The position numbers were made by a program, and so were the translations under genes. Below, in pieces: positions 17,370-25,885 of a stretch of DNA of 64,000 nucleotides (its first letter is position 1; each line of letters opens with the position of its first letter). This DNA is from Nocardia beijingensis NBRC 16342 (GTDB lineage Bacteria; Actinomycetota; Actinomycetes; Mycobacteriales; Mycobacteriaceae), in assembly GCF_001612785.1 (NCBI RefSeq), contig NZ_BDBC01000055.1, positions 1 through 64,000 on the forward strand, given 5' to 3'. Below the pieces are notes generated by a model, which saw nothing but the letters and a program-made list of their open reading frames with translations, had not been told where the DNA came from and ran no database searches.

Positions 17370-18026
17370 TCAGGTGGGCGCTTCGGAGCGGGTGAGTCCT
17401 TCGGCGATCAGGATCCGGTGGGCCTGCTGCGCGGCGGAGACCTGCGCGGCGTCGGGCGGTCGGCCGCCGGAGAGTTCTTCCATGCTGCGGGCTAGTACCG
17501 CCACCGCGTCGGTGAGTGCCCGTAACCGGCTGTCCAGTTCGTCGAGACGAGACGCTTCCGGGTGCGTGACCGCGGTCGCCTGCTCCGGCATGGTGCCCGC
17601 GAGGTCGGCTCCGCGCAGCACGGCCCGCAGATTCTCCGGCAGCAGCGCGAACACGTGATCGAGCTGGCCGGGCGAGAACAGGTCGGCCAGCGCTTCGGTC
17701 ACCGCGCCCGCGAGGGCGTAGGCCTCATCGCGGGAGACGCCCGCTTCCCGCGCGAACTGGTCGAGGAAGGACGGCACGTCGTGCGGGTAGGGAACGTGTG
17801 CGGGCACCCAGCCCTCGTAGAAGATCCCGCGCAGGAGTTCGGGCAGCTGGGCGCTCAGGTGCGCGGCCGCGTTGACACCGATGCGGTCACGCACCGTGTG
17901 CAGCCAGGCACGCAGTGCGCGGTGCGCGAAAGCGCGGTCTTCGGTGGCGAGTTCGTCGGTCAGAGTGCGCAGCCACTCGTGCGCGGTGTGCACCGCGGGT
18001 GCGAGGGGGTCGCGGTGGTAGCTCAT
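17370..18026 (-). CDS. DUF2267 domain-containing protein
   Basis: 218 residues. The first about 140 form an all-helical DUF2267 domain (ALRAWLHTVRDRIGVNAAAHLSAQLPELLRGIFYEGW, DEAYALAGAVTEALADLFSPGQLDHVFALLPENLRAVL). The last about 60 are a helical extension with a coiled-coil look (RLDELDSRLRALTDAVAVLARSMEEL). The biochemical role is unknown. DUF2267 proteins occur in hypoxia and stress regulons of actinobacteria. It lies upstream of devR on the same strand, with its own putative DosR box about 100 bases upstream, so it is likely a DevR target. GAAAGG ten bases from ATG 18026 is a plausible ribosome site. Confidence 0.8.
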   Translation of the reverse strand: MSYHRDPLAPAVHTAHEWLRTLTDELATEDRAFAHRALRAWLHTVRDRIGVNAAAHLSAQLPELLRGIFYEGWVPAHVPYPHDVPSFLDQFAREAGVSRDEAYALAGAVTEALADLFSPGQLDHVFALLPENLRAVLRGADLAGTMPEQATAVTHPEASRLDELDSRLRALTDAVAVLARSMEELSGGRPPDAAQVSAAQQAHRILIAEGLTRSEAPT

Positions 18027-18123
18027 GACGTGTGCCTTTCACGGGTGGATCGTGGTCGAGGTGCCATCTCCACGCTGCTCGTCCCATCCCGGGACCGGTG
18101 AGAGGACTCGTACCCGCACTGAC

Positions 18124-18138
18124 GGGACCATGGTCACC
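18124..18138. promoter_or_regulatory. Putative DosR box upstream of the DUF2267 gene
   Basis: GGGACCATGGTCACC is a near-perfect dyad with 10 of 13 core positions of the DosR consensus. It lies about 100 bases upstream of the DUF2267 start, between that gene and the GyrI/DUF302 gene. Confidence 0.55.
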
Positions 18139-18148
18139 CCGATACCGA

Positions 18149-19033
18149 TCACGTCCGCGCGGGCGTCGAATCGCGCAGCGTCGCCAATGCGGCGGTGAGC
18201 TGTCGCCGTAGCTCCCCGGCGTCGGACCGCAGCCCCGGCGCGGCGGTGACGCAGACCAGCAGTTCCGGGTCGGCGACCTCGACCTGGGTGCCGGCGCCGG
18301 TCGACCGCACCACGACACCGCACGAGAACATCGCCCCTGCGTGGCGGTCGGCCAGCAGCGCCCGGTGGGTCAGCCGCGGGTGACAGACGCTCAGCAGCAC
18401 GTAGTTCTCGATCTGTTCGCCGATCTGCTCGCGCAGCGTGGCCCGCAGGTCGATTTCGGCGAGCACCACCAGTTCCGCGGCCCGCAATGCGTCCCTGGTC
18501 CTGCGCACCGTCTCATCGAAAGGCGCGTCGAGGTGGACCGCGACGGTGGCGACCGGGGCTACGGGCAACCGGATCTCGGTGAGCAGGCGCCGAGGGTCGG
18601 TGACCTCGTCCGGGCCGACGAGGTAGGCCTCGGTGGGCGGGCCGATCGGCCGGTAACCGCTGTCGCGCAGCCATTCCCGCAGCGCCTGATACGCCGCCCC
18701 GAGGTCGCGGTAGCTGCCACGGTGGCAGGTACGGGCGACGAGGGTCCCGGGCAGGACGACTACCTGTGCGCCGGAACCGGGCCCGAGGTTGGGCGCGGGC
18801 TCCACGGCGACGCCGAACTCCACCGGGACCGCGTCGCCTCCGGGCGGGTCGTCGCGGAAGGTGATCGTCGGCGCGCCGCTGGCGACCAGCCCGGCCCGCC
18901 GCACGATGCGGGTCACTTCCCGCATTCCCTCGGCGATGTCCTCGCCGAGCAGGCCCGGGTCGGCACGAAGCCCGCGTGCCATCCGCAGCACCGTTTCCGG
19001 CGCCGACTCGACCAGGGCGATCTGGTATTCCAC
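18149..19033 (-). CDS. GyrI-like domain fused to a DUF302 domain
   Basis: A 294-residue soluble protein. Residues 1-155 look like a GyrI-like/SOUL effector-binding domain (VEFGVAVEP, GTLVARTCHRGSYRDLGAAYQALREWL, EAYLVGPDEV). Residues 160-290 look like DUF302 (PFDETVRRTRDALRAAELVVLAEIDLRATLREQIG, ENYVLLSVCHPRLTHRALLADRHAGAMFSCGVVVRS). No DNA-binding domain is present, so it is not a MerR-type regulator; it may bind a small hydrophobic ligand, heme or lipid. GTG 19033 is preceded by GAGGAGG at seven bases. It is 70 bases downstream of an Acg-type gene on the same strand and probably shares its DevR-controlled transcript. Confidence 0.75.
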   Translation of the reverse strand: MEYQIALVESAPETVLRMARGLRADPGLLGEDIAEGMREVTRIVRRAGLVASGAPTITFRDDPPGGDAVPVEFGVAVEPAPNLGPGSGAQVVVLPGTLVARTCHRGSYRDLGAAYQALREWLRDSGYRPIGPPTEAYLVGPDEVTDPRRLLTEIRLPVAPVATVAVHLDAPFDETVRRTRDALRAAELVVLAEIDLRATLREQIGEQIENYVLLSVCHPRLTHRALLADRHAGAMFSCGVVVRSTGAGTQVEVADPELLVCVTAAPGLRSDAGELRRQLTAALATLRDSTPART

Positions 19034-19103
19034 CGTGTCCTCCTCGATTCGTCGTACATGCGTCGGCGCGGGCCGGTCGCCTTGGCGTCGGTGGACGCGG
19101 GTT

Positions 19104-20111
19104 TCACCGGGAGCCGGTGACGGTGAAGACGTCCGTGACCGGTCGCCGGGGCGTCGGCGGGATCATGTCGGCGTCGTCGGGCGCGGTGCCCACACGCAGC
19201 AGCACTTGCGGTGTCGCCGGGCGGGGAACCAGGCCCGCGAGCAGCCCCCGGGTCGTCGGCAACTCCGTGATATGGGTGAGCGCGCAGGTCGCAAGGCCCG
19301 CGGCGGTGCATTCCAGTAGCACGGCCGACAATGCCTCGCCGGTGCGCAGCCACCGCAGCACCGAATCTCCCTCGGTGCCGAGCAGCACCAGCCGCGCGCG
19401 ATCATCGAGCCGCGCCCGTCGCATGGAACGCGGCGCGGGCGGGAATGCGCGCCCGACTCCCACCCGAGCGAACTCCGCGTCGGACACCAGCGCGGAGGTC
19501 GGCACGCCTTCCAGCGTCTCGGAACGTCCGGTCCACCACTCCAATTCGGTCTGGTAGAGCAAGTCGTGGTGGCGCAGCGCGCCGATCTGTTCGGAAGCGG
19601 CGGCGAGCCGAGGCCGGGCGCTGTCGTCGAGGACGTCGAGTTCCACTTCGTGCGGGGAGGTGAGCATCCGCAGCCGGGGCAGCAGGTCGGCGAAGCCCCG
19701 CGGTTCGGTCATCGGCAGCCGGTCGGTGCGGCGCCGGTCGATGGCGCGTGCGCGGGCATGGATCCCCTCGGGCGGGTCCGTCCAGGGCCGGAATTCGATC
19801 ACCGCGAGATGGTCGGGCCGCTGCCGGTCCGGCACGCGCACCGTGTCGGTGTGCCAGCCTCGGTCTGCGAAGGCGGTCCGGGCGTGATGCAGCACGGCTC
19901 CGCAGCTGATCACCAGTTGCCGGCCGTGCGGGTCGGTCGACGGCAGCAGCCGGTCGGCGTCGGTGTAGAGGTGCAGGCGAGTGCCGTCGAACACCCACCT
20001 CCACGGCTGGGTGTTGTGTACCGAAGGCGCCCTGGTGGCCAGCCGCAGGGCGGCGAGGATCACCCGATGGTCGGGTACCGAGAGGGCGGGTGCTTCGTCG
20101 TTCGCGGTCAT
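19104..20111 (-). CDS. Acg-family (nitroreductase-like) FMN-binding protein 1
   Basis: 335 residues of the Acg/Rv2032 group: a degenerate tandem nitroreductase fold with RAPSVHNTQPWRWVFDG at residues 27-43, repeated RRRTDRLPM, and a second-half LLECTAAGLATCALTHITELP. Acg proteins sequester FMN and lack normal nitroreductase activity. In mycobacteria they belong to the DosR regulon. ATG 20111 fits this family's N-terminus; the upstream in-frame extension is low-complexity and rejected. A DosR-box-like site lies 58-72 bases upstream. A second Acg-type gene follows about 450 bases further on (20568-21563), a local paralogue pair. Confidence 0.85.
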   Translation of the reverse strand: MTANDEAPALSVPDHRVILAALRLATRAPSVHNTQPWRWVFDGTRLHLYTDADRLLPSTDPHGRQLVISCGAVLHHARTAFADRGWHTDTVRVPDRQRPDHLAVIEFRPWTDPPEGIHARARAIDRRRTDRLPMTEPRGFADLLPRLRMLTSPHEVELDVLDDSARPRLAAASEQIGALRHHDLLYQTELEWWTGRSETLEGVPTSALVSDAEFARVGVGRAFPPAPRSMRRARLDDRARLVLLGTEGDSVLRWLRTGEALSAVLLECTAAGLATCALTHITELPTTRGLLAGLVPRPATPQVLLRVGTAPDDADMIPPTPRRPVTDVFTVTGSR

Positions 20112-20168
20112 GGTTCCAGTCTTCGCGGGATCGTGCCGGGCGAACACGGGCGTTCCGCCCGCCACGCA

Positions 20169-20183
20169 GGGTCCTTGGTCACC
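20169..20183. promoter_or_regulatory. Putative DosR box upstream of the first Acg-type gene
   Basis: Minus-strand GGTGACCAAGGACCC matches 11 of 15 positions of the central DosR consensus and lies 58-72 bases upstream of ATG 20111. Confidence 0.45.
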
Positions 20184-20212
20184 GTCGTTGCCGCGGTCTC
20201 GGCGTGGCCGGT

Positions 20213-20479
20213 CTACTCCTCGGTCTCCGCCACCCGCCCACGCAGGGTCGTCACGCCCCACCACAACAGCCGCAGCGCGAGACCGGCGTAGATCACGACG
20301 GCGAAGTACACCAGGCTCGCGCCGTAGTCGCGGGCCCACGCAGGTAGCAGCACCACCAGTGCGACCAGCATCCCGAGCAGCATGATCGAAGCGAGCACCA
20401 CCGCGGGAACCGCCAGCGGCGCGGCATCCGGGTCGGGTGCTCCACCGGGTGGGCGTGGGGGTGGACGACGGGGTGACAT
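20213..20479 (-). CDS. Small membrane protein with two helices
   Basis: 88 residues. After a Pro-rich N-terminus it has two hydrophobic segments (VPAVVLASIMLLGMLVALVVLL and LVYFAVVIYAGLALRLLWWGV) and a short acidic tail. Function unknown. GTG at 20497 is a possible earlier start and no strong ribosome site distinguishes them. It lies between the two Acg-type genes on the same strand. The best secondary DosR-box match in this region sits 57-76 bases upstream of ATG 20479, so it is likely a hypoxia-induced membrane protein. Confidence 0.6.
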   Translation of the reverse strand: MSPRRPPPRPPGGAPDPDAAPLAVPAVVLASIMLLGMLVALVVLLPAWARDYGASLVYFAVVIYAGLALRLLWWGVTTLRGRVAETEE

Positions 20480-20535
20480 AGCACACAGCTTGCTCACGCG
20501 GCGGTTGCGGCGGGAGGGTACTGCTGCCCCGAAAC

Positions 20536-20555
20536 GTGGGGGCGAACGTCCCGAC
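20536..20555. promoter_or_regulatory. Putative DosR box upstream of the small membrane protein gene
   Basis: GTGGGGGCGAACGTCCCGAC matches 15 of 20 positions of TTSGGGACTWWAGTCCCSAA, including the whole right half. It lies in the 88-base gap downstream of the second Acg-type gene, correctly spaced for the small membrane protein gene. Confidence 0.6.
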
Positions 20556-20567
20556 GTCGGGATGCCC

Positions 20568-21563
20568 TCAGTCCACCTCGCTCGCCGGACCGGACATATC
20601 GAGGATCTCCGCGAGCGGGCGGCGCGGCGTCTGCGGAGCGTCCTGCCCGGAATCGGGCGCCGACCCGACCCGCACGAGCACCTGCGGCAAGCCGAAATTG
20701 CCGGTCAGCGTGCGGACCAGCGCACGGCTCTGCGGAACCTCGGTCAGGTGGGTCAGCGGGCAGGTCGCGTACCCCGCGAGGGTGCACTCCAGCAGCACCG
20801 TGGACAGCACTTCACCGCAGTGCACCACGTCGTCGGGGGAGTCGCTGTCGGTGGAGAGGACCAGGATCACCGAATGATCGTCGGCGACCTCATCGCGCCG
20901 CTCACCGGTGACGGTGGGGAACTTCCGGCCCACGCTCACCCGCTGCCGTTCCTGCTCGGAGATCAGCGACTCCTTGGGCACACCGGCGTCGGCTACGACA
21001 TGGCCTGTCCACCAGTGCAATTCGGCGTGGTAATCCGGGTCGTAGCGGCGCAGGGACGCGGTCATCTCCGATGCGCGAGCCAGCGTGGGGCGGCTGTCGT
21101 CGTGCAGCACGCTCAGCGTGGCGTCGGTGGGATCGAACGTGCTGCGCAGCACGGTTTCGAAATCCGGCCATCCTGGCGGCGCCGCGAACGGCAGCCGGTC
21201 GGTGCGCCTGCGCAGGATGGCGTCGGCGCGGGCGCGGTCGCCGTCGGTCACGAAATGGGCCCGATGGAACGTGAGGGTGGCCAGATGATCGCGGCGATTC
21301 GGATTGGGGAGGTGGGCGACGAGGGTGCGCCAGCCGGCAGCGGACATGGCCGCGCGCAGATGTCCCAGCGCGACACCACAGCTGATCAGCATCTGACGTC
21401 CGGTGGTGTCGGTCGCCGGGAGGCGGCGTTCGGGTACGGCGAACAGCCGCAGCGCTTGGCCGTCGAACGTCCAGTGCCAGGGCTGGCTGTTGTGCAGCGA
21501 CGGCGCCCGTCCGGCGAGGAGGACGGCCTTCTCGATGGTTTCTCCGGTGGGTAGCTCGTTCAT
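20568..21563 (-). CDS. Acg-family (nitroreductase-like) FMN-binding protein 2
   Basis: 331 residues, a paralogue of the gene at 19104-20111. It has RAPSLHNSQPWHWTFDGQAL, RRRTDRLPF, HAELHWWTG and LLECTLAGYATCPLTHLTEVPQSRAL at equivalent positions. The start ATG 21563 gives the family N-terminus MNELPTGETIEKAVLLAG. As with other Acg proteins a role in binding or storing flavin under hypoxia or nitrosative stress is likely. A site with a perfect left DosR half (TCCGGGAC) lies 38-53 bases upstream. An MBL-fold gene precedes it on the same strand with a 113-base gap. Confidence 0.85.
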   Translation of the reverse strand: MNELPTGETIEKAVLLAGRAPSLHNSQPWHWTFDGQALRLFAVPERRLPATDTTGRQMLISCGVALGHLRAAMSAAGWRTLVAHLPNPNRRDHLATLTFHRAHFVTDGDRARADAILRRRTDRLPFAAPPGWPDFETVLRSTFDPTDATLSVLHDDSRPTLARASEMTASLRRYDPDYHAELHWWTGHVVADAGVPKESLISEQERQRVSVGRKFPTVTGERRDEVADDHSVILVLSTDSDSPDDVVHCGEVLSTVLLECTLAGYATCPLTHLTEVPQSRALVRTLTGNFGLPQVLVRVGSAPDSGQDAPQTPRRPLAEILDMSGPASEVD

Positions 21564-21600
21564 ATGGCCGACGGTAGGTCGCCCGCGCCCAGGGGAAAAC

Positions 21601-21616
21601 AGTCGTTGGTCCCGGA
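21601..21616 (-). promoter_or_regulatory. Putative DosR half-box upstream of the second Acg-type gene
   Basis: Minus-strand TCCGGGACCAACGACT keeps the GGGAC..AA.G.C pattern of a DosR box with a degenerate right half. It lies 38-53 bases upstream of ATG 21563. Confidence 0.4.
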
Positions 21617-21676
21617 TCTCGCCGCTGGTGGACCCCACCTCAGGCGGTTGTCGCGGACTTTCGTCCCTGGCCTCGG

Positions 21677-22561
21677 TCAGCGGTGCGCCCATCTTTTCGC
21701 CGCCGTATGGTCGTGCGTGGGGATGACCTCGATCTCCGCGGGCAGGCGGTGCAAGCGGTGGATCGCGGCGAAGGCGGCGGATCGGTCGTGGTCGACGAGA
21801 AGCCCTGGCAGTGGGGGCTTTTCGCGCAGCAGCGCGATCTGCTCCCGGCGCCAGACGGCGTCGCCGGCCAGCAGCACGGTTCCACCGTCGTCCACCGCGA
21901 GGACGAGACCGATGCTGCCGGGCGTGTGGCCGGAAAGATCCACCGCCAGCACCGAGCCGTCGCCGAAAAGGTCGTGGCTGCTGGAGAAGGTGAGAACGGG
22001 AGGTCCGTCGAGGTCGATGGATGGCGTCGGCCGGGAGCCGAGCGGCTCGGCGACTCCCATGGGAGCCGTCTCGGGGTCGGTCGCCCATGCCAGTTCGGCC
22101 GTGGTGGCCCGCAGCGCGAGGGAGGCAGGCAGGTCCAGCAGTCCGGCCACGTGGTCCCAGTGGATGTGCGTCGCGATCGCGAAGTCGATCGCGTCGACGG
22201 GGACGGCGGACATCGCGAGCGAATCTGCGAGGCCCACAAGTGATGTGCGCGGGGCGACGAGATCCCGATAGGGGCGGCGCAGCTGCGGCAGTATGCGGGA
22301 GTGCACGTCGGCGCACATCGCCGGATCGACGATGAAACGAGCCTGGGGATGTTCGACGAGAAAACTGGTCATCGCGATCGCCACCTCGGGCGGACGCAGC
22401 GCTCCTTCGATGACTCCGTAGGCCGGAGCGGGCCGCACACCGTGGACCAGCGCGGTCAGCCGCACCCTGGCTCGCGCCGGGGGCAGCCCCGCGTTGGCGA
22501 GCGTGTCGAGCAACTGCGTGTCGCGAAGTCGCGGTCGCAGCGTGCGCCACGGCATCGACAT
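21677..22561 (-). CDS. Metallo-beta-lactamase-fold hydrolase
   Basis: 294 residues. The metal-binding motif THIHWDHVAG (HxHxDH), a later GHTPGSIGLVL, the bridging Asp in LLAGDAVWR and a C-terminal PTHDHTAAKRW carry the di-zinc ligands of the MBL fold. The DLSGHTPGSIG pattern is that of lactonase/glyoxalase II-like members; the substrate cannot be read from sequence. Two in-frame ATGs (22561 and 22555) compete and neither has a clear ribosome site. It is transcribed towards the second Acg-type gene and diverges from the PhoU-like gene. A weak DosR-like half site (22611-22625) is about 50-64 bases upstream. Confidence 0.8.
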   Translation of the reverse strand: MSMPWRTLRPRLRDTQLLDTLANAGLPPARARVRLTALVHGVRPAPAYGVIEGALRPPEVAIAMTSFLVEHPQARFIVDPAMCADVHSRILPQLRRPYRDLVAPRTSLVGLADSLAMSAVPVDAIDFAIATHIHWDHVAGLLDLPASLALRATTAELAWATDPETAPMGVAEPLGSRPTPSIDLDGPPVLTFSSSHDLFGDGSVLAVDLSGHTPGSIGLVLAVDDGGTVLLAGDAVWRREQIALLREKPPLPGLLVDHDRSAAFAAIHRLHRLPAEIEVIPTHDHTAAKRWAHR

Positions 22562-22839
22562 CCCGGCGACGCAACACGACCACCACGTCCCGGCAGCACC
22601 CGTCCGCGCCGTCAACGGTCCCGCTGATGGCATCCCCACACCGGCCCCTTCCAGCCCGGTCGGCAGCGGCGGCCGACGAACAGCTTTCTCAGGCGAACCA
22701 CGATGTTAACTCAGCTTCCACCAGTGGACCGGTGCCCGATCGCGAAGCTCGGCACCGTTGCCCGACGCGAGCGGGTGCGGCGTTGGGAACATCTCGCGCC
22801 CGGGCACCGTGACCGCCGGGTGCGCGCGATGATGGAAGG

Positions 22840-23505
22840 GTGCGCACCCGCTTCCACGAGCACCTCGAGCAACTCGCCGACCAATTGCGAGCGATGTGCG
22901 TGCGCAACCGGGAGGCCATCGCGATGGCCACCGACGCCCTGCTCGGCGCGGACCTGGAGTTGGCCGAGCGCACTATCGACTACTGCGCCGAAACCGTCGC
23001 GATGCGCGACGGCGCCGAACACGCCGCGGTCACCCTCCTCGCGCTCGAAGCTCCCGTCGCGGGAGAACTGCGGCGGGTGGTGACGGCACTGCAGTTGGTC
23101 GACGACCTCACCCGGATGAGCACGCTGACCGAGCACATCGCCGACACCGCCAGGCGCAGGCATCCCGCCGACGCGGTGCCGGAACCGGTGCGAAATCTGG
23201 TGACGCACATGGGCGAAACGGCCGTGGACCTCGCCGATGCCGCGGTCGGCGTGCTGACCACCGCCGACCCCGGCGACGCCGCCGACCTCGATGCCCGTGA
23301 CGACACCATGGACGATCTGCACCGCGACCTGCTGGCGGCGATTCTGGCCGAAGGGTGGGACAACGGCACCGCCGCCGCCGTCGACGTCACCCTGCTCGGC
23401 CGCTATTACGAACGCTTCGCCGACCACGCCGTGGAGGTCGGCCGCCGCACCCTCTACATGACCACCGGACGCCGGGACGAGGCGCTCCAGCTCCGCGAAA
23501 GGTAA
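22840..23505 (+). CDS. phoU: PhoU-family phosphate signalling protein
   Basis: A 221-residue all-helical protein with two PhoU repeats (about residues 10-100 and 115-205). The N-terminus MRTRFHEHLEQLADQL and the metal-binding-type helices (ALQLVDDLTRMSTLTEHIADTA, LLGRYYERFADHAVEVGRRTLYMTTG) are typical of actinobacterial PhoU. It normally mediates between the Pst phosphate transporter and the PhoR kinase, but no pst or pho gene is nearby, so this may be a stand-alone paralogue. GTG 22840 is fixed by family alignment although the GGAAG purine run is unusually close to it. Confidence 0.88.
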   Translation: MRTRFHEHLEQLADQLRAMCVRNREAIAMATDALLGADLELAERTIDYCAETVAMRDGAEHAAVTLLALEAPVAGELRRVVTALQLVDDLTRMSTLTEHIADTARRRHPADAVPEPVRNLVTHMGETAVDLADAAVGVLTTADPGDAADLDARDDTMDDLHRDLLAAILAEGWDNGTAAAVDVTLLGRYYERFADHAVEVGRRTLYMTTGRRDEALQLRER

Positions 23506-23569
23506 GCGCCCGTAGCGGATCCGCTGCGCTCGACAGTGCCACCGGCCGGGACGAGGGGTGACCGGAACG

Positions 23570-23604
23570 ATCCAGGCCGGCCCCTTGGAGGGACCGGCCT
23601 GGAT
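23570..23604. terminator. Bidirectional transcription terminator between phoU and katG
   Basis: A perfect 11-bp stem (ATCCAGGCCGG at 23570-23580 with its complement at 23594-23604) around a 13-base loop that can extend the stem by CCC/GGG with one bulge. It lies between two convergent genes, 16 bases past the katG stop. No T-run follows, as is common in actinobacteria. Confidence 0.75.
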
Positions 23605-23619
23605 GTCATCGGATACCGA

Positions 23620-25851
23620 TCAGGCCAGATCGAACCGATCGTTGTTGGCCACCTTCACCCACGCCGCGACGAAGTCGTCGACGAACTTGGCCTCGGCGTC
23701 GTCCTGCGCGTACACCTCGGCCACCGCCCGCAGCACGGAGTGCGATCCGAAGATGAGGTCGTTGGCCGTCGCCGTCCACTTCGGCGCACCGGAGGAGCGG
23801 TCGAAGCCTTCGTAGACGTTCTCCGCCGACTCCGACGCCTTCCACTCGGTGTTCTGGTCGAGCAGGTTGACGAAGAAATCGTTCGTCAACACACCCGGCC
23901 GGTCGGTGAACACGCCGTGGTCGGTGCCGCCGTAGTTGGCGCCTAGAGCGCGCAGGCCGCCGATGAGCACGGTCAGCTCAGGAGCGGTCACGTCCAGCAT
24001 GTACGCCCGGTCGAGCAGCAGGCGCTCCAGCGGCGCCTTCTCACCGGCCCGCACGTAGTTGCGGAACCCGTCGGCCCGCGGCTCGAGCACCGCGAACGAC
24101 TCGACATCGGTGTTCTCCTGGGTCGCGTCCGTCCGTCCCGGCGCGAACGGGACCGTGACGTCGTGGCCCGCGTCCTTGGCGGCCTTCTCGATCGCCGCGG
24201 ACCCGGCCAGGATGATCAGGTCTGCCAGTGAGACCTTCTTGCCACCGGAGGCCGAACTGTTGAAGTTCTGCTGGATCTGCTCGAGCACCGGCAGCACCTT
24301 GGCCAGCTCGTCGGGCTCGTTGACTTCCCAGTTCTTCTGCGGCTCGAGCCGGATGCGGGCGCCGTTGGCGCCGCCGCGCTTGTCGGTGCTGCGGTAGCTG
24401 GCCGCCGAGGCCCACGCCGTCTTCACCAACTGCGCGACCGAAAGGCCGGATTCGAGCACCTTGCTCTTCAGGTCCGCGATGTCCGCGTCATCGATCAGTT
24501 CGTGATCGACGGCGGGCACCGGGTCCTGCCACAACTGCGGCTCGGGAACCCACGGGCCGAGGTAGCGGCTGATCGGTCCCATGTCGCGGTGCAAGAGCTT
24601 GTACCACGCCTTGGCGAACGCCTCGGCCAGCTCCTCGGGGTGATCCAGCCAGCGGCGGGTGATCTCCCGATAGATCGGGTCCTCGCGCAGCGCCAAGTCC
24701 GTGGTCAGCATGGTCGGCGTACGCGCGGGACCACCGAACGGATCCGGGATGGCGCCTTCGCCCGCGCCGTCCTTCGGCTTCCACTGCCAGGCGCCCGCGG
24801 GGCTCTTGGTCAGCTCCCACTCGTAGCCGTACAGGTTCTGCAGGAAGCCGTTGCCCCACTTGGTGGGGGTGGACGTCCAGACGACCTCGAGGCCGCTGGT
24901 GATGGCGTCCTTGCCCTTGCCGGTGCCGTAGGCGCTCTTCCAGCCGAGGCCCTGCTGTTCGATCGGAGCGCCCTCCGGCTCGGCGCCGACCAGGCTCGCG
25001 TCACCGGCGCCGTGGGTCTTGCCGAAGCTGTGGCCGCCGACGATCAGCGCGGCGGTCTCCTCGTCGTTCATCGCCATGCGGCCGAACGTCTCGCGGATGT
25101 CGCGCGCCGCGGCCACCGGATCCGGCTGTCCGTTGGGACCTTCCGGGTTCACATAGATCAAACCCATCTGGACGGCGCCGAGCGGGTTGGCCAGCTCGCG
25201 GTCACCGCTGTAGCGCTCGTCGCCGAGCCAGGTGTCCTCCGGACCCCAGAAGACCTCCTCCGGCTCCCAGATGTCCGGGCGGCCGAAGCCGAAGCCGAAG
25301 GTCTTGAAACCCATCGACTCCAGCGCCACGTTGCCCGCGAAGACCAGCAGGTCGGCCCAGGAGATCTTGTTGCCGTACTTCTGCTTGACCGGCCACAGCA
25401 ACCGGCGCGCCTTGTCCAGGTTGGCGTTGTCCGGCCAGCTGTTCAGCGGCGCGAAACGCTGCGCACCCTGACCGCCGCCGCCGCGGCCGTCGGAGATGCG
25501 GTAGGTGCCCGCGGCGTGCCAGCTCATTCGAATGAACAGGCCGCCGTAGTGGCCGTAGTCGGCGGGCCACCAGTCCTGCGAATTGGTCAGGACCGCCGCG
25601 ACGTCGGCCTTGAGGGCGTCGACGTCGAGTTTCTTGAACTCTTCTGGGTAGTTGAAGTCCTCTCCGAGCGGGTTGGACTTGGACGTGTGGGCGTGCAGCA
25701 CCGAGACATCGATCTGCTCCGGCCACCAGTCCTTGTTGCTGCGGGGACGATGGTCCGTCTTCGCGGTGGGGGACGGGATCGCCGGGTTCTCGCTCTCGCT
25801 CGCGCTCTGCGTCTTGGTGTCAGGATTGGGCGGGCGGCTATCGGATGACAC
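23620..25851 (-). CDS. katG: Catalase-peroxidase KatG
   Basis: A 743-residue bifunctional heme catalase-peroxidase, the usual length. The distal site Arg108-Trp111-His112 is in RMSWHAAGTYR, the proximal His in VGGHSFGKTHGAG, and the Met-Tyr-Trp adduct residues are present (Trp111, Tyr in GLIYVNPEG, Met in RMAMNDEE). The Ser corresponding to Ser315 of M. tuberculosis is intact in KDAITSGLEVVW. A C-terminal non-catalytic repeat is present. It detoxifies H2O2 and would activate isoniazid. Start GTG 25851 has AGGAAGGA upstream. It lies 34 bases downstream of furA, the conserved furA-katG pair, and is probably co-transcribed with it. Confidence 0.97.
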   Translation of the reverse strand: MSSDSRPPNPDTKTQSASESENPAIPSPTAKTDHRPRSNKDWWPEQIDVSVLHAHTSKSNPLGEDFNYPEEFKKLDVDALKADVAAVLTNSQDWWPADYGHYGGLFIRMSWHAAGTYRISDGRGGGGQGAQRFAPLNSWPDNANLDKARRLLWPVKQKYGNKISWADLLVFAGNVALESMGFKTFGFGFGRPDIWEPEEVFWGPEDTWLGDERYSGDRELANPLGAVQMGLIYVNPEGPNGQPDPVAAARDIRETFGRMAMNDEETAALIVGGHSFGKTHGAGDASLVGAEPEGAPIEQQGLGWKSAYGTGKGKDAITSGLEVVWTSTPTKWGNGFLQNLYGYEWELTKSPAGAWQWKPKDGAGEGAIPDPFGGPARTPTMLTTDLALREDPIYREITRRWLDHPEELAEAFAKAWYKLLHRDMGPISRYLGPWVPEPQLWQDPVPAVDHELIDDADIADLKSKVLESGLSVAQLVKTAWASAASYRSTDKRGGANGARIRLEPQKNWEVNEPDELAKVLPVLEQIQQNFNSSASGGKKVSLADLIILAGSAAIEKAAKDAGHDVTVPFAPGRTDATQENTDVESFAVLEPRADGFRNYVRAGEKAPLERLLLDRAYMLDVTAPELTVLIGGLRALGANYGGTDHGVFTDRPGVLTNDFFVNLLDQNTEWKASESAENVYEGFDRSSGAPKWTATANDLIFGSHSVLRAVAEVYAQDDAEAKFVDDFVAAWVKVANNDRFDLA

Positions 25852-25885
25852 AGCATTCCTTCCTGAATGAGTGATGGGACTGCGA

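Noticed and set aside
22611..22625. DosR-like site upstream of the MBL gene
   Set aside because: Only 8 of 13 core positions match; kept as a remark but not listed as a feature.
24502..25848. Plus-strand 448-residue frame
   Set aside because: Antisense shadow of katG.
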